NCBI GenBank assembly: GCA_030425355.1
Contig: JAUIAG010000006.1
Coordinates: 1-49,245 of the forward strand
Length of the DNA: 49,245 nucleotides
DNA from: Verrucomicrobiia bacterium
Lineage (GTDB): Bacteria > Verrucomicrobiota > Verrucomicrobiia > Limisphaerales > JAJOIW01
Reading direction: 5' to 3'
Shown here piece after piece: positions 17,896 through 26,800 of the stretch. The position numbers were made by a program, and so were the translations under genes. Each line of letters starts with the position of its first letter. The first letter of the stretch is position 1. The notes below the pieces were generated by a model that saw only the letters and a program-made list of their open reading frames with translations, did not search any database and was not told the DNA's origin.

Positions 17896-18504
17896 ATGGG
17901 GCCGGAGAATAACTCACTGACGCATGCCGTCCTCGTGCATGGTATTTTCAACACTGGATGGGTTTTCCGCCGGATGGTGCGTCATCTCGAGGACCATGGC
18001 ATCAGGTGTCATGTGATTACCCTGAAGCCGTGCTGGGGCGGTCCGCCGATTGAGGAACTCTCCGCGCAGCTGAAGCAGTTCATCCATGATGCCGTGCCCG
18101 AGGGGGATCGGTTTTCACTGATTGGATTTTCGATGGGAGCGCTTGTCTGCCGGTACTATCTCCAGGCGCTTGGCGGGTATCACCGGACACGGCAGTTTTT
18201 TTCGATTTCCGCACCCCATCACGGGACCATCTGGTCGTGGGTTTGGATCGGCCGCGGCACTGTGCAGATGCGCGGCAACTCTGAATTTCTCACCCGTCTC
18301 AATGCCAACCAGGACATGCTCAGCGGCATGGATCTGGTTTCCTACTGGACCCCGTGGGACCAGGTGATCATCCCGCCGGGAAGTTCGGTCTGGAGCATGG
18401 CGGAAAATGTCCGCGTGACGGTCGTGACCCATCAGTGGATGCCCAATTCACTGACTGTGATCAACGATATCCTGAAACGGATTAAAAGAGGGACCCCGGA
18501 ATAG
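17896..18504 (+). CDS. Alpha/beta hydrolase, small lipase-like protein
   Basis: The protein (about 202 residues) has an alpha/beta-hydrolase core. It shows the oxyanion strand VLVHGIFNTG near the N-terminus, the nucleophile elbow GFSMGA, an APHHGT motif after it, a likely acid Asp in TPWDQV, and a late His in THQWM. These are typical of bacterial triacylglycerol lipase/EstA-like proteins of this size. It lacks a signal peptide, so it is probably cytoplasmic. The frame stays open to a TTG at 17857; the ATG at 17896 is chosen as start but the TTG cannot be excluded. The gene converges on uxaC with only 19 bases between the two stop codons. Confidence 0.75.
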   Translation: MGPENNSLTHAVLVHGIFNTGWVFRRMVRHLEDHGIRCHVITLKPCWGGPPIEELSAQLKQFIHDAVPEGDRFSLIGFSMGALVCRYYLQALGGYHRTRQFFSISAPHHGTIWSWVWIGRGTVQMRGNSEFLTRLNANQDMLSGMDLVSYWTPWDQVIIPPGSSVWSMAENVRVTVVTHQWMPNSLTVINDILKRIKRGTPE

Positions 18505-18523
18505 GATGAGCCGCTTCCTCCGC

Positions 18524-19927
18524 CTATCCGATACCGAGGAATGAGCGCGCGTTGTGGTAACAGATATTCTCGACCATTGGTCCGGTGAGGGTGCGGTCAT
18601 TCGGGATTTCCCCATTTTCAATATCGCGGCCAATGAGGTTGCACAGGATCCGCCTGAAGTATTCATGTCGTGGAAAGGACATGAAAGACCGTGAGTCGGT
18701 GAGCATCCCGACAAAGCGCGACAGCAGACCGAGGTTGGAGAGGGTGTTCAGCTGCCATTCCATGCCTTCCTTCTGATCGAGGAACCACCATCCGCTGCCA
18801 AGCTGGATCTTCCCGGCAATTGTGCCGTCCTGGAAGTTCCCGAGCATGGTCCCGAAAATGTAGTTATCGGTGGGGTTCAGATTATAGAGGATCATTCGGG
18901 GCAGGCGGTCGATGGAATCGAGCCGGTCGAGGTATTGGGAGAGCTTCCGGGCCTGGGGCCAGTCCCCGATGGAGTCAAAGCCGGTGTCCGGGCCTATGGC
19001 CTTGAATTTGCGGGAGTTGTTATTCCGCATGGCGCCGAGATGCAGCTGTTTGGTCCATCCTTTTTCCGCATCGAGGACTCCGAAAAAGTGCATCAGGAAA
19101 CTGCCGTATTTCTCGGCCTGTTCGGGCGAGGCGGGGTGGCCTGACCGTGCCCGGTCAAAAATGGCGGCTGCTTCACTTTCGGTGCAGTCTTCGGCAAGGC
19201 AGGTGGACAGGCCGTGGTCGGAGATCCGCGCCCCCAGCGCATGAAAATCATCATGCCGTTGCCTGAGGCACTCCATCAGGTCACTCAGCGAAGAAATCGA
19301 ACAGTTGCCGGTCTTCTCCAGTTTTTGAATCCACGCGTTGAAGGCATCGGGGGTGTGCACATTGAGGGCCTTGTCCGGTCGGAATGCGGGCAGCACCTGG
19401 ACATCCAGGCTGGTATCGCCGGCGACAGCCTGATGGTGATCGAGGGAGTCCGCCGGGTCATCGGTTGTGCACAGGGCGGTGACCCTGAATCTCCGCAGGA
19501 TGTTTCTGGCACTGAATTCCGGGCTGGCCAGCTGTTCCTTAGTCCGATCCCAGATTTCCCGGGCGGTCTGGGGACTGAGCAGAGTGTCTATATCGAAATA
19601 CCGCTTCAGTTCAAGGTGGGTCCAGTGATACAGGGGGTTCCTCAGGGTGTGTGGAACGGTCGCGGCGAAGGCGGCGAATTTCTCATAAGGATCGGCTGCG
19701 CCGGTGCACAGTGATTCGGCGATGCCATTGGAGCGCATGGCGCGCCATTTGTAATGATCGCCCTCCAGCCAGATTTCAAAGAGGTTGGAGAAGGTCCGGT
19801 CCGAGGCAATATCCGCAGGCGGCAGGTGATTGTGATAATCGATAATCGGCTGATCGGCCGCATGATCATGATAGAGATCCCGGGCGGCCGCATTCTGCAG
19901 CATGAAATGGTCGTGAATGAAAGCCAT
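18524..19927 (-). CDS. uxaC: Glucuronate isomerase (uronate isomerase)
   Basis: This 467-residue enzyme interconverts D-glucuronate with D-fructuronate and D-galacturonate with D-tagaturonate. The length equals that of known UxaC proteins (about 470). Visible family motifs are DYHNHLPP near residue 30 with metal-binding His, the WxWRAMR-like YKWRAMRSNG near residue 60, and the C-terminal DSRSFMSFPRHEYFRRILC segment. It lies 57 bases after the tagaturonate epimerase gene on the same strand. The pair provides galacturonate to tagaturonate to fructuronate, so mannonate-branch enzymes elsewhere in the genome would complete catabolism. Confidence 0.95.
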   Translation of the reverse strand: MAFIHDHFMLQNAAARDLYHDHAADQPIIDYHNHLPPADIASDRTFSNLFEIWLEGDHYKWRAMRSNGIAESLCTGAADPYEKFAAFAATVPHTLRNPLYHWTHLELKRYFDIDTLLSPQTAREIWDRTKEQLASPEFSARNILRRFRVTALCTTDDPADSLDHHQAVAGDTSLDVQVLPAFRPDKALNVHTPDAFNAWIQKLEKTGNCSISSLSDLMECLRQRHDDFHALGARISDHGLSTCLAEDCTESEAAAIFDRARSGHPASPEQAEKYGSFLMHFFGVLDAEKGWTKQLHLGAMRNNNSRKFKAIGPDTGFDSIGDWPQARKLSQYLDRLDSIDRLPRMILYNLNPTDNYIFGTMLGNFQDGTIAGKIQLGSGWWFLDQKEGMEWQLNTLSNLGLLSRFVGMLTDSRSFMSFPRHEYFRRILCNLIGRDIENGEIPNDRTLTGPMVENICYHNARSFLGIG

Positions 19928-19984
19928 GGTCTGAAAGGTATTTCCTTTGTTCCTTTTGTGATATGGATGGTGAAGCGGGAATGG

Positions 19985-21235
19985 TCAGTCGATGAAGAGC
20001 GGCTTCATGTGCCGCTCGAAAATATTCCTGGTGACATTGGGGGCGATACTGCTTTCGTATTCCTTCAGACGTGAGAGGTATCGGTCACCCATGCCGGCGG
20101 CGACCTTGTAGCCGACATGCAGCAGCTGCCTGAAATGTGGATTGAATGACGGGCATGCGGGATCATGGCGCAGTGCTTCGACATACTCGGTGGAACTCCA
20201 TGCATGGACGTCGGTCGCAGTCGGAAGTCTGTCGGAGTCGATATCGATAACGGAGGCGTAGGGAGCACACAGTTCATCCTTCTTTTTGAAGGCGAGAGCG
20301 TATATTTCCCGGGCGATTTCGAGGCCGTCGCCGCCTGCCTCGGCGAGTCCGATGAGTTCCTCGAGCCACGTGGTGCCGGCGGTTTTGATGTGCAGTCCGG
20401 CATTGTGGCGGCGGATGGCCTGTCTTACCGGGGCGTAGATGGAGAATTTGTCCGAGCCGGAGTGGACACTCAGTTTGAGATTTTCCGGCAGACCGTAGGT
20501 GCCGACAGCATGGGCCACCACACACAGGTCCTCTTCAAATTCCTGTGCGAACTGCGCGAGGTCTCCGACGTAATCAACGCCCTTGTTGAAACGGCCGGTG
20601 AACTTCGGGGCAATGGTCTGGACCGGTATGGACTGGTCGGCGATGGCGGCCAGTATAACCAGCAGTTCCGGAGGAGTCTGTGGTGAATCGGTTTCATCCA
20701 TGGAAATCTCCGGAATGATGGCTTCCGCTCCCTTCCGGTCTGAAAGGTGGCGATAGACTTCACCGGCGCGATGGACCGCCAGGAGATACTTTCCGGCAAT
20801 GGCCCTGAGCTGGTCCCCGCTGATCGCCAGTTCCCTGTCGATTCCCGTGATGGAAAGTGAACCGACCAGCTCCGGGTGGCGCTTCACGAAATCATCGATG
20901 TCGGCTTCCGGTGCCGGCTTTCCTATCGCGTCCGCGACGTCAATGGTGTAAAAATCACAGTATTCAAGAAATCCCTCCACATTTTTGAGGTTGATGTGGT
21001 CGGCATCCAGATGCCAGGGCCTTGTCCAGCCGAGCTCACTGACGGCCTGTCTGGCAGCGTTCCATGTTCCGGAGGGGTTGGATCCGATCGTGGTGTGCTC
21101 GCGGTAAGATTTGTTCCACACCGGCGCAATGTTGACTCCGCATGAGGCCGCCTGAGCAAAGGCCGCCAGCTGGGCTCCGGCCTGGTGTTCAAAGCGGTCG
21201 CCCACGCCAAAGGAGAACTTTTCCAGTTTCAGCAT
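19985..21235 (-). CDS. uxaE: Tagaturonate epimerase
   Basis: The 416-residue protein matches the UxaE family, which converts D-tagaturonate to D-fructuronate. Supporting stretches are KFSFGVGDRFEHQ at the N-terminus, WNKSYREH near residue 45, HLDADHIN near residue 78, TIAPKFTGRFNKGVDY in the middle and LSVHSGSDKFSIY near residue 255. The frame is open upstream to 21472, but the start chosen here begins the conserved region and is preceded by GGAGGTAGG with 10 bases of spacing, a rare clear ribosome site in this window. The longer start would run through the murJ start on the other strand. Together with uxaC it gives a galacturonate route that does not need UxaB or UxaA, typical of bacteria that feed on pectin or other uronate-rich polysaccharides. 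Confidence 0.92.
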   Translation of the reverse strand: MLKLEKFSFGVGDRFEHQAGAQLAAFAQAASCGVNIAPVWNKSYREHTTIGSNPSGTWNAARQAVSELGWTRPWHLDADHINLKNVEGFLEYCDFYTIDVADAIGKPAPEADIDDFVKRHPELVGSLSITGIDRELAISGDQLRAIAGKYLLAVHRAGEVYRHLSDRKGAEAIIPEISMDETDSPQTPPELLVILAAIADQSIPVQTIAPKFTGRFNKGVDYVGDLAQFAQEFEEDLCVVAHAVGTYGLPENLKLSVHSGSDKFSIYAPVRQAIRRHNAGLHIKTAGTTWLEELIGLAEAGGDGLEIAREIYALAFKKKDELCAPYASVIDIDSDRLPTATDVHAWSSTEYVEALRHDPACPSFNPHFRQLLHVGYKVAAGMGDRYLSRLKEYESSIAPNVTRNIFERHMKPLFID

Positions 21236-21413
21236 AAGCCATGATCCTACCTCCACGCGCGGGTGTTGGAAAATCAAATCATGGACCGGGGAACAGGCCC
21301 GGCACCGTAAAAGAATCTGCATTTGCTCAACTGTGGTATGGGAAAAGTGGGGGATCTGTGCCAGATTCACCGGGCGTCCGGCTGATGGACAGGCAGAATG
21401 AACTGAGCACACC

Positions 21414-22988
21414 TTGGCAAAGATACTGAAATCAAGTGGAGCAATGGCTGCGGCGACGATGATGAGTCGCATGCTGGGGCTTGTCCGTGAAATGGTCTAC
21501 GCCCGGTTTCTCGGAGACGGTATCGTCAAGGGCGCCTTTGATTATGCCTTCATGATCCCGAACCTCTTCCGAAGGCTGCTGGGGGAGGGAGCCCTCACCG
21601 CTGCATTTATTCCATTGTTCAAGCGCAGCGAGGCGGAGGAAGGCGAGGCGCGGATGTGGGAGAATGCCAATGCGGTGATCTCGGCGCTGCTGATATTTTC
21701 TCTGGCGCTGATCGGCGTCGTGATGGTGGGACTCAGCCTTGTGCTGGCACTGGGCGAATTCGAAGCCAGGACCGAGCTGATGCTGCGACTGACGCGTGTG
21801 ATGTTTCCCTACATGTTCTTCGTGTGTCTTGCGGCGGTTTTCATGGGGATGCTGAATGCCCGCGGCTTTTTCTTCATCCCGGCGCTGGGGGCCACGCTGC
21901 TCAACGTGGTGATGATAGCCACCGTGTTCCTTGTGCTGCCGCAGATCAAGGGCGGGCTGGATGTCAAAATCTTCGCCGTGGGATTTGCTGTTCTGGTCGC
22001 CGGCGTCGCTCAGGCATTCTTTCAGGTCCCGTTTCTGTACCGCAATGGCTACCGGTGGCGATGGGTGAATCCCTTTAATCATCCGACGGTGCAGGAAGTG
22101 GTTCACAAGATGATCCCGGGAACAATTGGAGTGGCGGCCTTCCAGATCAACATGCTTCTCACCCAGGGCATGGCTTTTTTTATCGAAGGCAGGGGCGAAG
22201 GATCCATCATCGCGAGCTTCAATTACGCCGTCCGGCTCATGGAGTTTCCCCAGGGCGTCTTCGGTGTGTCGCTCATGACCTACCTCCTCTCGGCTCTCTC
22301 CGGGCTGGTCGCCTCCAAGGACTATGACGGTTTCAGATCCACCCTCAAGGACGGCATTCACTACTTAAGTTTTATCAATATCTTCGCCGCTGTCCTGACG
22401 CTGGTGCTCGCGGAACCGATCGTGCAGCTCATCTATCAGGGCGGCAGATTCACCCCGGAATCAACCCACCGGACCAGCCTCGCTCTGATGAGCCTTGCAC
22501 CAAGTCTGGTCGCCTTTTCCTACGTGGGCACTCTCGCCCGCGGCTTCTATGCGCTCGGCGACGTCAAAACGCCGATGTATATCAGCATCTTCTGCCTCTT
22601 CGTGAACCTTGTGATTGCCGCGGTTCTCATACAGCCACTGAGACAGGTCGGTCTCGGTATCGCCAACAGTATTTCCAGCTGGGTCAATTTCGGGCTGCTG
22701 GTCTATGCCATGCGTCTCAAGTTGAAAAAACTGGACTGGGATCAACTGCCGATGGAGATAGGCCGCATCTTCCTGTGTGCACTCGTGTCAGCGCAGGCGG
22801 CATGGGCCGTTTCACGATTCGGATGGTGGGCCGCAGAACCCGAGCCCGGATACGCCAACCGGTTCCTTGCCGTGTTCATGCCCATGGGAACAGCCGGGGC
22901 CATATACTGGACCCTTTCACATTTTCTCCGGATTCGGGCCACCCGCGACCTCGTCGAGACATTCCTGTCCTTCAGGAAACGGAAGTAG
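21414..22988 (+). CDS. murJ: Lipid II flippase MurJ (MviN)
   Basis: The 524-residue polytopic protein, with about 14 membrane helices, flips undecaprenyl-linked lipid II across the inner membrane for peptidoglycan synthesis. Family signatures are the SGAMAAATMMSRMLGLVRE N-terminus, the FLGDG and AFDYAFMIPNLFRRLLGEGAL motifs, and the FPQGVFGVSLMTYLL motif near residue 280. The start used is TTG at 21414, because the residues it adds (AKILKSS) match the usual N-terminus; the ATG ten codons later would cut the first amphipathic helix. The gene diverges from uxaE with 178 bases between the two starts, and converges on the O-antigen ligase gene. Confidence 0.95.
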   Translation: MAKILKSSGAMAAATMMSRMLGLVREMVYARFLGDGIVKGAFDYAFMIPNLFRRLLGEGALTAAFIPLFKRSEAEEGEARMWENANAVISALLIFSLALIGVVMVGLSLVLALGEFEARTELMLRLTRVMFPYMFFVCLAAVFMGMLNARGFFFIPALGATLLNVVMIATVFLVLPQIKGGLDVKIFAVGFAVLVAGVAQAFFQVPFLYRNGYRWRWVNPFNHPTVQEVVHKMIPGTIGVAAFQINMLLTQGMAFFIEGRGEGSIIASFNYAVRLMEFPQGVFGVSLMTYLLSALSGLVASKDYDGFRSTLKDGIHYLSFINIFAAVLTLVLAEPIVQLIYQGGRFTPESTHRTSLALMSLAPSLVAFSYVGTLARGFYALGDVKTPMYISIFCLFVNLVIAAVLIQPLRQVGLGIANSISSWVNFGLLVYAMRLKLKKLDWDQLPMEIGRIFLCALVSAQAAWAVSRFGWWAAEPEPGYANRFLAVFMPMGTAGAIYWTLSHFLRIRATRDLVETFLSFRKRK

Positions 22989-23079
22989 GGAATCGGAATC
23001 GGGAATTCATGGCTCTCCGGTCCGATGGCATTGCAGTGGCAGGTGGAGGGCAGTACGGGATTCGCGGCAGGGCGTCACG

Positions 23080-24945
23080 TCAATCGATATTCAGGCGGCT
23101 TTTGACCACGGGCAGGTAGCGTTCCGTGATCTCATTGTCCTCCGGCTTCAGCTCAAGTGATCGCTGGAAGAATTCCAGAGACTTTTCGTAGTCTCCGGCA
23201 TTGAGGTAATGCCAGCCGAGGTGGGAGTGGGTGAAATACCCGTTGGGATCAATGGCGAGGGCCTTCTGGAAGTAATCCTCGGCCTTCTCATGCTGATAGA
23301 TGTAGTCAAGTGCCAGTCCCGCTCTCAGATAGGCGTAATAGTGCCATGGATTGGCCTCGATGGACCGGTCAAACCACTGGACGGCGGCTTCGGCGTCCTC
23401 CTGGTAGTTGTCGTTGCCTTCAAAGCTCCGTGAGCGGAAAAATTCACCGAGCATTGTGGAGAATTTCCAGTTGGCCGGATCAATCCTGTGTCCGGTCTGC
23501 AGCAGTTCAATCTGCTGTGATCCGGTCGTGGCAGACCGGGCCTGCTTCATTACGTCCTGGGAACTCCACAGACGCCAGGACTGAAATCCGAGATAGATGC
23601 CAAGCCCCACAAAAACCGGCAGCTGAATGGCTGTCATCCACAATTTGGGTGAGATCCAGAATCGGCGTGTGGCATTGCGCCATTGAGAGGAGAAGATCGC
23701 CAGCAGCACCACGAAGACCGCCGCATTGGCGGGGATCTGCATGTTGAAATCCACAAACGAGTGGATGAGCATGGCGAGCATCCCGAGCCCGCAGCCAATG
23801 AGCACCGGTTCCTTGTTGCTGTTCTTGGAGGTGAGGGCGGTGTGGTCTCTGCGGTTTCCCTTCCAGATAGCGGGAAAATTCCAGATGAGGATCAGTGGCG
23901 TGAGGAGCACGAGCAGGAGGCCGACAACGCCGTAGTCCGTGAGCGCATTGAGGTAGTCATTGTGGGCGTAACCGGCCCGAAGCTGGAACTCTTCCGGGCG
24001 GTAGGCGGGAAAGAGATAGTCGAAGTGGCCTGGACCGACTCCAAGGACGGCGTGATCCCTCCACATCGCGGTTGCAGCCTTCCAGATGACAAAGCGGATA
24101 TTTTCAATATTTCCCTCGTTGTCGGCGACCTCGACGATTCTCTGGCTGATCTCGGAGTTCTTACTGGCGAACACGAAGATCCCGGCGGAAACAAGAACGA
24201 AGACTGCCAGCGCCGCCCACCGGTGGTTCGGCCGCCTGAGCAGAAACATCAGCAGGAGAGTCAGTGAAACGGCGAGGCTGAACCATGCACCACGGGAGAA
24301 CGTGACAACCAGTCCAGCAATCATCACCAGACCGCAGTAAACCAGCCCGATCCGCAGTGAATGGCTGAGGCGGCTGGTCAGTCCGAGACTGAGAGCGACA
24401 GGGGCGATCATCTCCAGCAGCCCGCCGAGGTGATTCGGGCAGATATAGCTGCCGCTGGCCCGGCCCCAGTACTGCTGTGGCAGCTGCTGGTTCCACACCA
24501 TCTTCGAGTCGGTGATATACTGGATCATCGCCATGATGGACAATCCGGTGCCGACCAGAATCAAAGTGAAGAGTATGGCATGAATCCACCCCTGTTTGTG
24601 CAGCTGCTGGATGGTGATTATGAAAATCCCCCCGTAACAGAGCACTCTCAGCCATTCAAGTCGGGCCACATAACTGATGTCTGCCGCACCGAAGCGCCAG
24701 CACACAAACAGCACGAAAAGCCCTGCCGAAAAACATGGCGGAATCCACAGCTGCCTCTGGGTGCGGCGAATGGCAATGAGAACTCCGTGCCAGCACAGCA
24801 TGAATCCGGCAAGAGCGCCCATCACTGAGAACGCGTTCACGTCCACAGCGCCCAGCCATAACGGCCCGCCGATCAGGATGGCAGCGAGACAGACAAAAAG
24901 CGGAAACTCAAGAAGGTAACCGGCTAGGGACTTGCTGCGCGCCAT
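23080..24945 (-). CDS. O-antigen ligase / Wzy-C family membrane protein with C-terminal TPR domain
   Basis: The 621-residue protein has about a dozen membrane helices over residues 1-430. The Wzy_C-type features are the RASGSYICPNHLGGLLEM motif near residue 165 and a long periplasmic loop with HxxYLN-like AHNDYLNALTDYG near residue 320. After residue 450 come tetratricopeptide repeats, such as AVQWFDRSIEANPWHYYAYLRAGLAL and later FQKALAIDPNGYFTHSHLGWHYL. The fold joins or polymerises undecaprenyl-linked glycans onto lipid A or proteins; the exact acceptor is not evident. The membrane domain plus TPR fusion is common in Verrucomicrobia and deltaproteobacteria. It lies 94 bases downstream of leuC and converges on murJ. 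Confidence 0.85.
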   Translation of the reverse strand: MARSKSLAGYLLEFPLFVCLAAILIGGPLWLGAVDVNAFSVMGALAGFMLCWHGVLIAIRRTQRQLWIPPCFSAGLFVLFVCWRFGAADISYVARLEWLRVLCYGGIFIITIQQLHKQGWIHAILFTLILVGTGLSIMAMIQYITDSKMVWNQQLPQQYWGRASGSYICPNHLGGLLEMIAPVALSLGLTSRLSHSLRIGLVYCGLVMIAGLVVTFSRGAWFSLAVSLTLLLMFLLRRPNHRWAALAVFVLVSAGIFVFASKNSEISQRIVEVADNEGNIENIRFVIWKAATAMWRDHAVLGVGPGHFDYLFPAYRPEEFQLRAGYAHNDYLNALTDYGVVGLLLVLLTPLILIWNFPAIWKGNRRDHTALTSKNSNKEPVLIGCGLGMLAMLIHSFVDFNMQIPANAAVFVVLLAIFSSQWRNATRRFWISPKLWMTAIQLPVFVGLGIYLGFQSWRLWSSQDVMKQARSATTGSQQIELLQTGHRIDPANWKFSTMLGEFFRSRSFEGNDNYQEDAEAAVQWFDRSIEANPWHYYAYLRAGLALDYIYQHEKAEDYFQKALAIDPNGYFTHSHLGWHYLNAGDYEKSLEFFQRSLELKPEDNEITERYLPVVKSRLNID

Positions 24946-25039
24946 TCAGTCGTGGGTAAAAGCCATGGGCCCGGTGTTTGATGCTGGAAACAGCCGGAAA
25001 GGACTTCCGAACACTCCGGCCGTTTCGCTGAGGGTTGAA

Positions 25040-26407
25040 TCAGAGGACATCCCTCGGGTCTGTGACATACCCGGTGAGCGCCGAGGCTGCGACAGTCATG
25101 GGAGATGCCAGAAAAACCTGGGATTCCTTGTGACCCATTCGTCCGGGGAAATTCCGGTTGGTTGCACTGATGCACTTCATGGGCGTGTTCATGCGGCCGA
25201 AAGTGTCCACCGGTCCGCCGAGACACGCGGCGCAACCGGCATTCTCGGTGAGTTTGACCCCGGCGTTGACCAGAATGTCCCAGACGGACTGGTCATCCCA
25301 TTTTTCCGTTTTGAGGTCCTGGACAATTTCAGGGGTGGCGGGCACGCCGAAAGTGTCGATTTTCACGGTGCGGCCTTTGATGACGCGGGCGAAGTCGAGG
25401 AAGTCGCTGGTTTTGCCGCCGGTGCAGGATCCGATGTATGCGCGGTCGAGCTTGAGGTCGCGCATTTCGCGGGCCAGTTTGCGGTTACCCGGATCGGGGT
25501 GGCAGGCCACCGTCGGCTCGAGTTTGCTGAGGTCGACGATGGAGTCATAGACGAACTTCTCATCGCTGTCCTTCTCCACGGGTTCGTAGTCGGTCCTGGT
25601 GCCGTTCATTCGGCAGCGGTGATCCACGAACTCGCGGGTCTTTTCGTCAAACTCGAAGATACCGTTTTTACCGCCGGCCTCGATAGCCATGTTGGCGATG
25701 GTCATGCGGTCATCCATCGAGAGGTTGGAAGCGCCTTCCCCGTCGAACTGCATGGCGCGATAGGTGGCCCCGTCGAAACCGATCTCACCGATGATATGCA
25801 GAATAATGTCTTTGGCCATCACGCCCGGCTGCAGCGCGCCGATGAGGCGGAAGTGCATGGTTTCCGGCACTTTTATGAGCAGTTTTCCGGTGCCGAGTAC
25901 AAAACCGGCGTCGGTGTTGCCTATCCCGGTGGCAAACTGGTTGAAGGCCCCGGCCATGCAGGTGTGTGAATCAGTGCCGAAGAGCACTTCCCCCGGACGG
26001 GTGTGACCTTTTTGGGGGAGCGCCGTGTGGCAGACACCCGCATAATTTGATCCATACTGTCTTTCCAGGCTGCTTTTTGTGGCATCGAAGACCCATGTGC
26101 CATTCGGGTCGTCAATCACATCGTAGAAATATTTGATTCCCTGTTCGCGGACGAACTCCCGGAGGATGTCAACATTGCGGTTGGATTTCGAATCGGCGGT
26201 GAAGATGTAGTGGTCGGGGATGATGACCACTCTTTCCGCATCCCACACCTTGGCATCCGCACCGAATTCACGCTTGAAGACACCGATAGTGCCGGGGCCG
26301 CATACGTCATGAGTCATCAGTGTGTCGGTCTTCACCCAGATGTTGTCTCCAGCAGAAACGGCGGACTTCCCGGAAGCCCGCGCCAGCAATTTCTCGGTCA
26401 ATGTCAT
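25040..26407 (-). CDS. leuC: 3-isopropylmalate dehydratase large subunit
   Basis: The 455-residue aconitase-family protein isomerises 2- and 3-isopropylmalate in leucine synthesis, with a [4Fe-4S] cluster held by Cys328 (IGSCTGG) and Cys392/Cys395 (CAACLGG). Other signatures are FGTDSHTCMAGAFNQFATGIGNTD and the C-terminal CISATNRNFPGRMG. The frame is open 30 codons further upstream, but the ATG at 26407 starts the family sequence (MTLTEKLLARASG). No leuD, leuB or leuA gene is in the window, so the small subunit must be encoded elsewhere. An alternative within the family, such as homoaconitase or methylthioalkylmalate isomerase, is possible but less likely. Confidence 0.9.
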   Translation of the reverse strand: MTLTEKLLARASGKSAVSAGDNIWVKTDTLMTHDVCGPGTIGVFKREFGADAKVWDAERVVIIPDHYIFTADSKSNRNVDILREFVREQGIKYFYDVIDDPNGTWVFDATKSSLERQYGSNYAGVCHTALPQKGHTRPGEVLFGTDSHTCMAGAFNQFATGIGNTDAGFVLGTGKLLIKVPETMHFRLIGALQPGVMAKDIILHIIGEIGFDGATYRAMQFDGEGASNLSMDDRMTIANMAIEAGGKNGIFEFDEKTREFVDHRCRMNGTRTDYEPVEKDSDEKFVYDSIVDLSKLEPTVACHPDPGNRKLAREMRDLKLDRAYIGSCTGGKTSDFLDFARVIKGRTVKIDTFGVPATPEIVQDLKTEKWDDQSVWDILVNAGVKLTENAGCAACLGGPVDTFGRMNTPMKCISATNRNFPGRMGHKESQVFLASPMTVAASALTGYVTDPRDVL

Positions 26408-26800
26408 TCTTCGCGGTAATCTACCCTTCCGCCGGTTTTTGTGCAATCCGCGAAATCCGCGCACAGGAACTCCCGCCACTGTCCGGTATGTGGTCACTTC
26501 AACCGCATTTTCCGCTTTGCCTTCAACCCTTATCCCAAAAATCCGATTTAGGCTTGTATTTTGTATTTCTGATTCTGATTCCGGACAGGGCAGGCGGGAT
26601 CACAGGTTAACTCAAGGCGCAAAAGGTTTATCCGAATATCTCAAATACGGATGCGCCTTTTTTCTATCGACAGCCAGTCGGCAGGGCAGGCCATGGGGAA
26701 TCAGGAATCAGGGATCAGGAACAGAGTGACGGACTGAAGATGACAGCGATCCAATCCGCCGTCGCGGTCCAGTTCACAGCAGACGAAGAATTTTTATAAA
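26408..26800. other. Divergent intergenic region between leuC and the giant lectin gene
   Basis: This 393-base region holds no gene I can support. It contains a run of imperfect GAATCAGG-type repeats near 26697-26724 and AT-rich sequence directly before the giant gene ATG. Promoters for both flanking genes are expected here, but no clear pair of boxes stood out. Confidence 0.5.

Noticed and set aside
21236..21472. Longer N-terminus for uxaE
   Set aside because: The extra 79 residues look unlike the family, would overlap the murJ start, and a good ribosome site precedes the shorter start.
21432..22361. 309-codon antisense frame under murJ
   Set aside because: The product is a His/Gln-rich artefact typical of antisense reading of a membrane protein.
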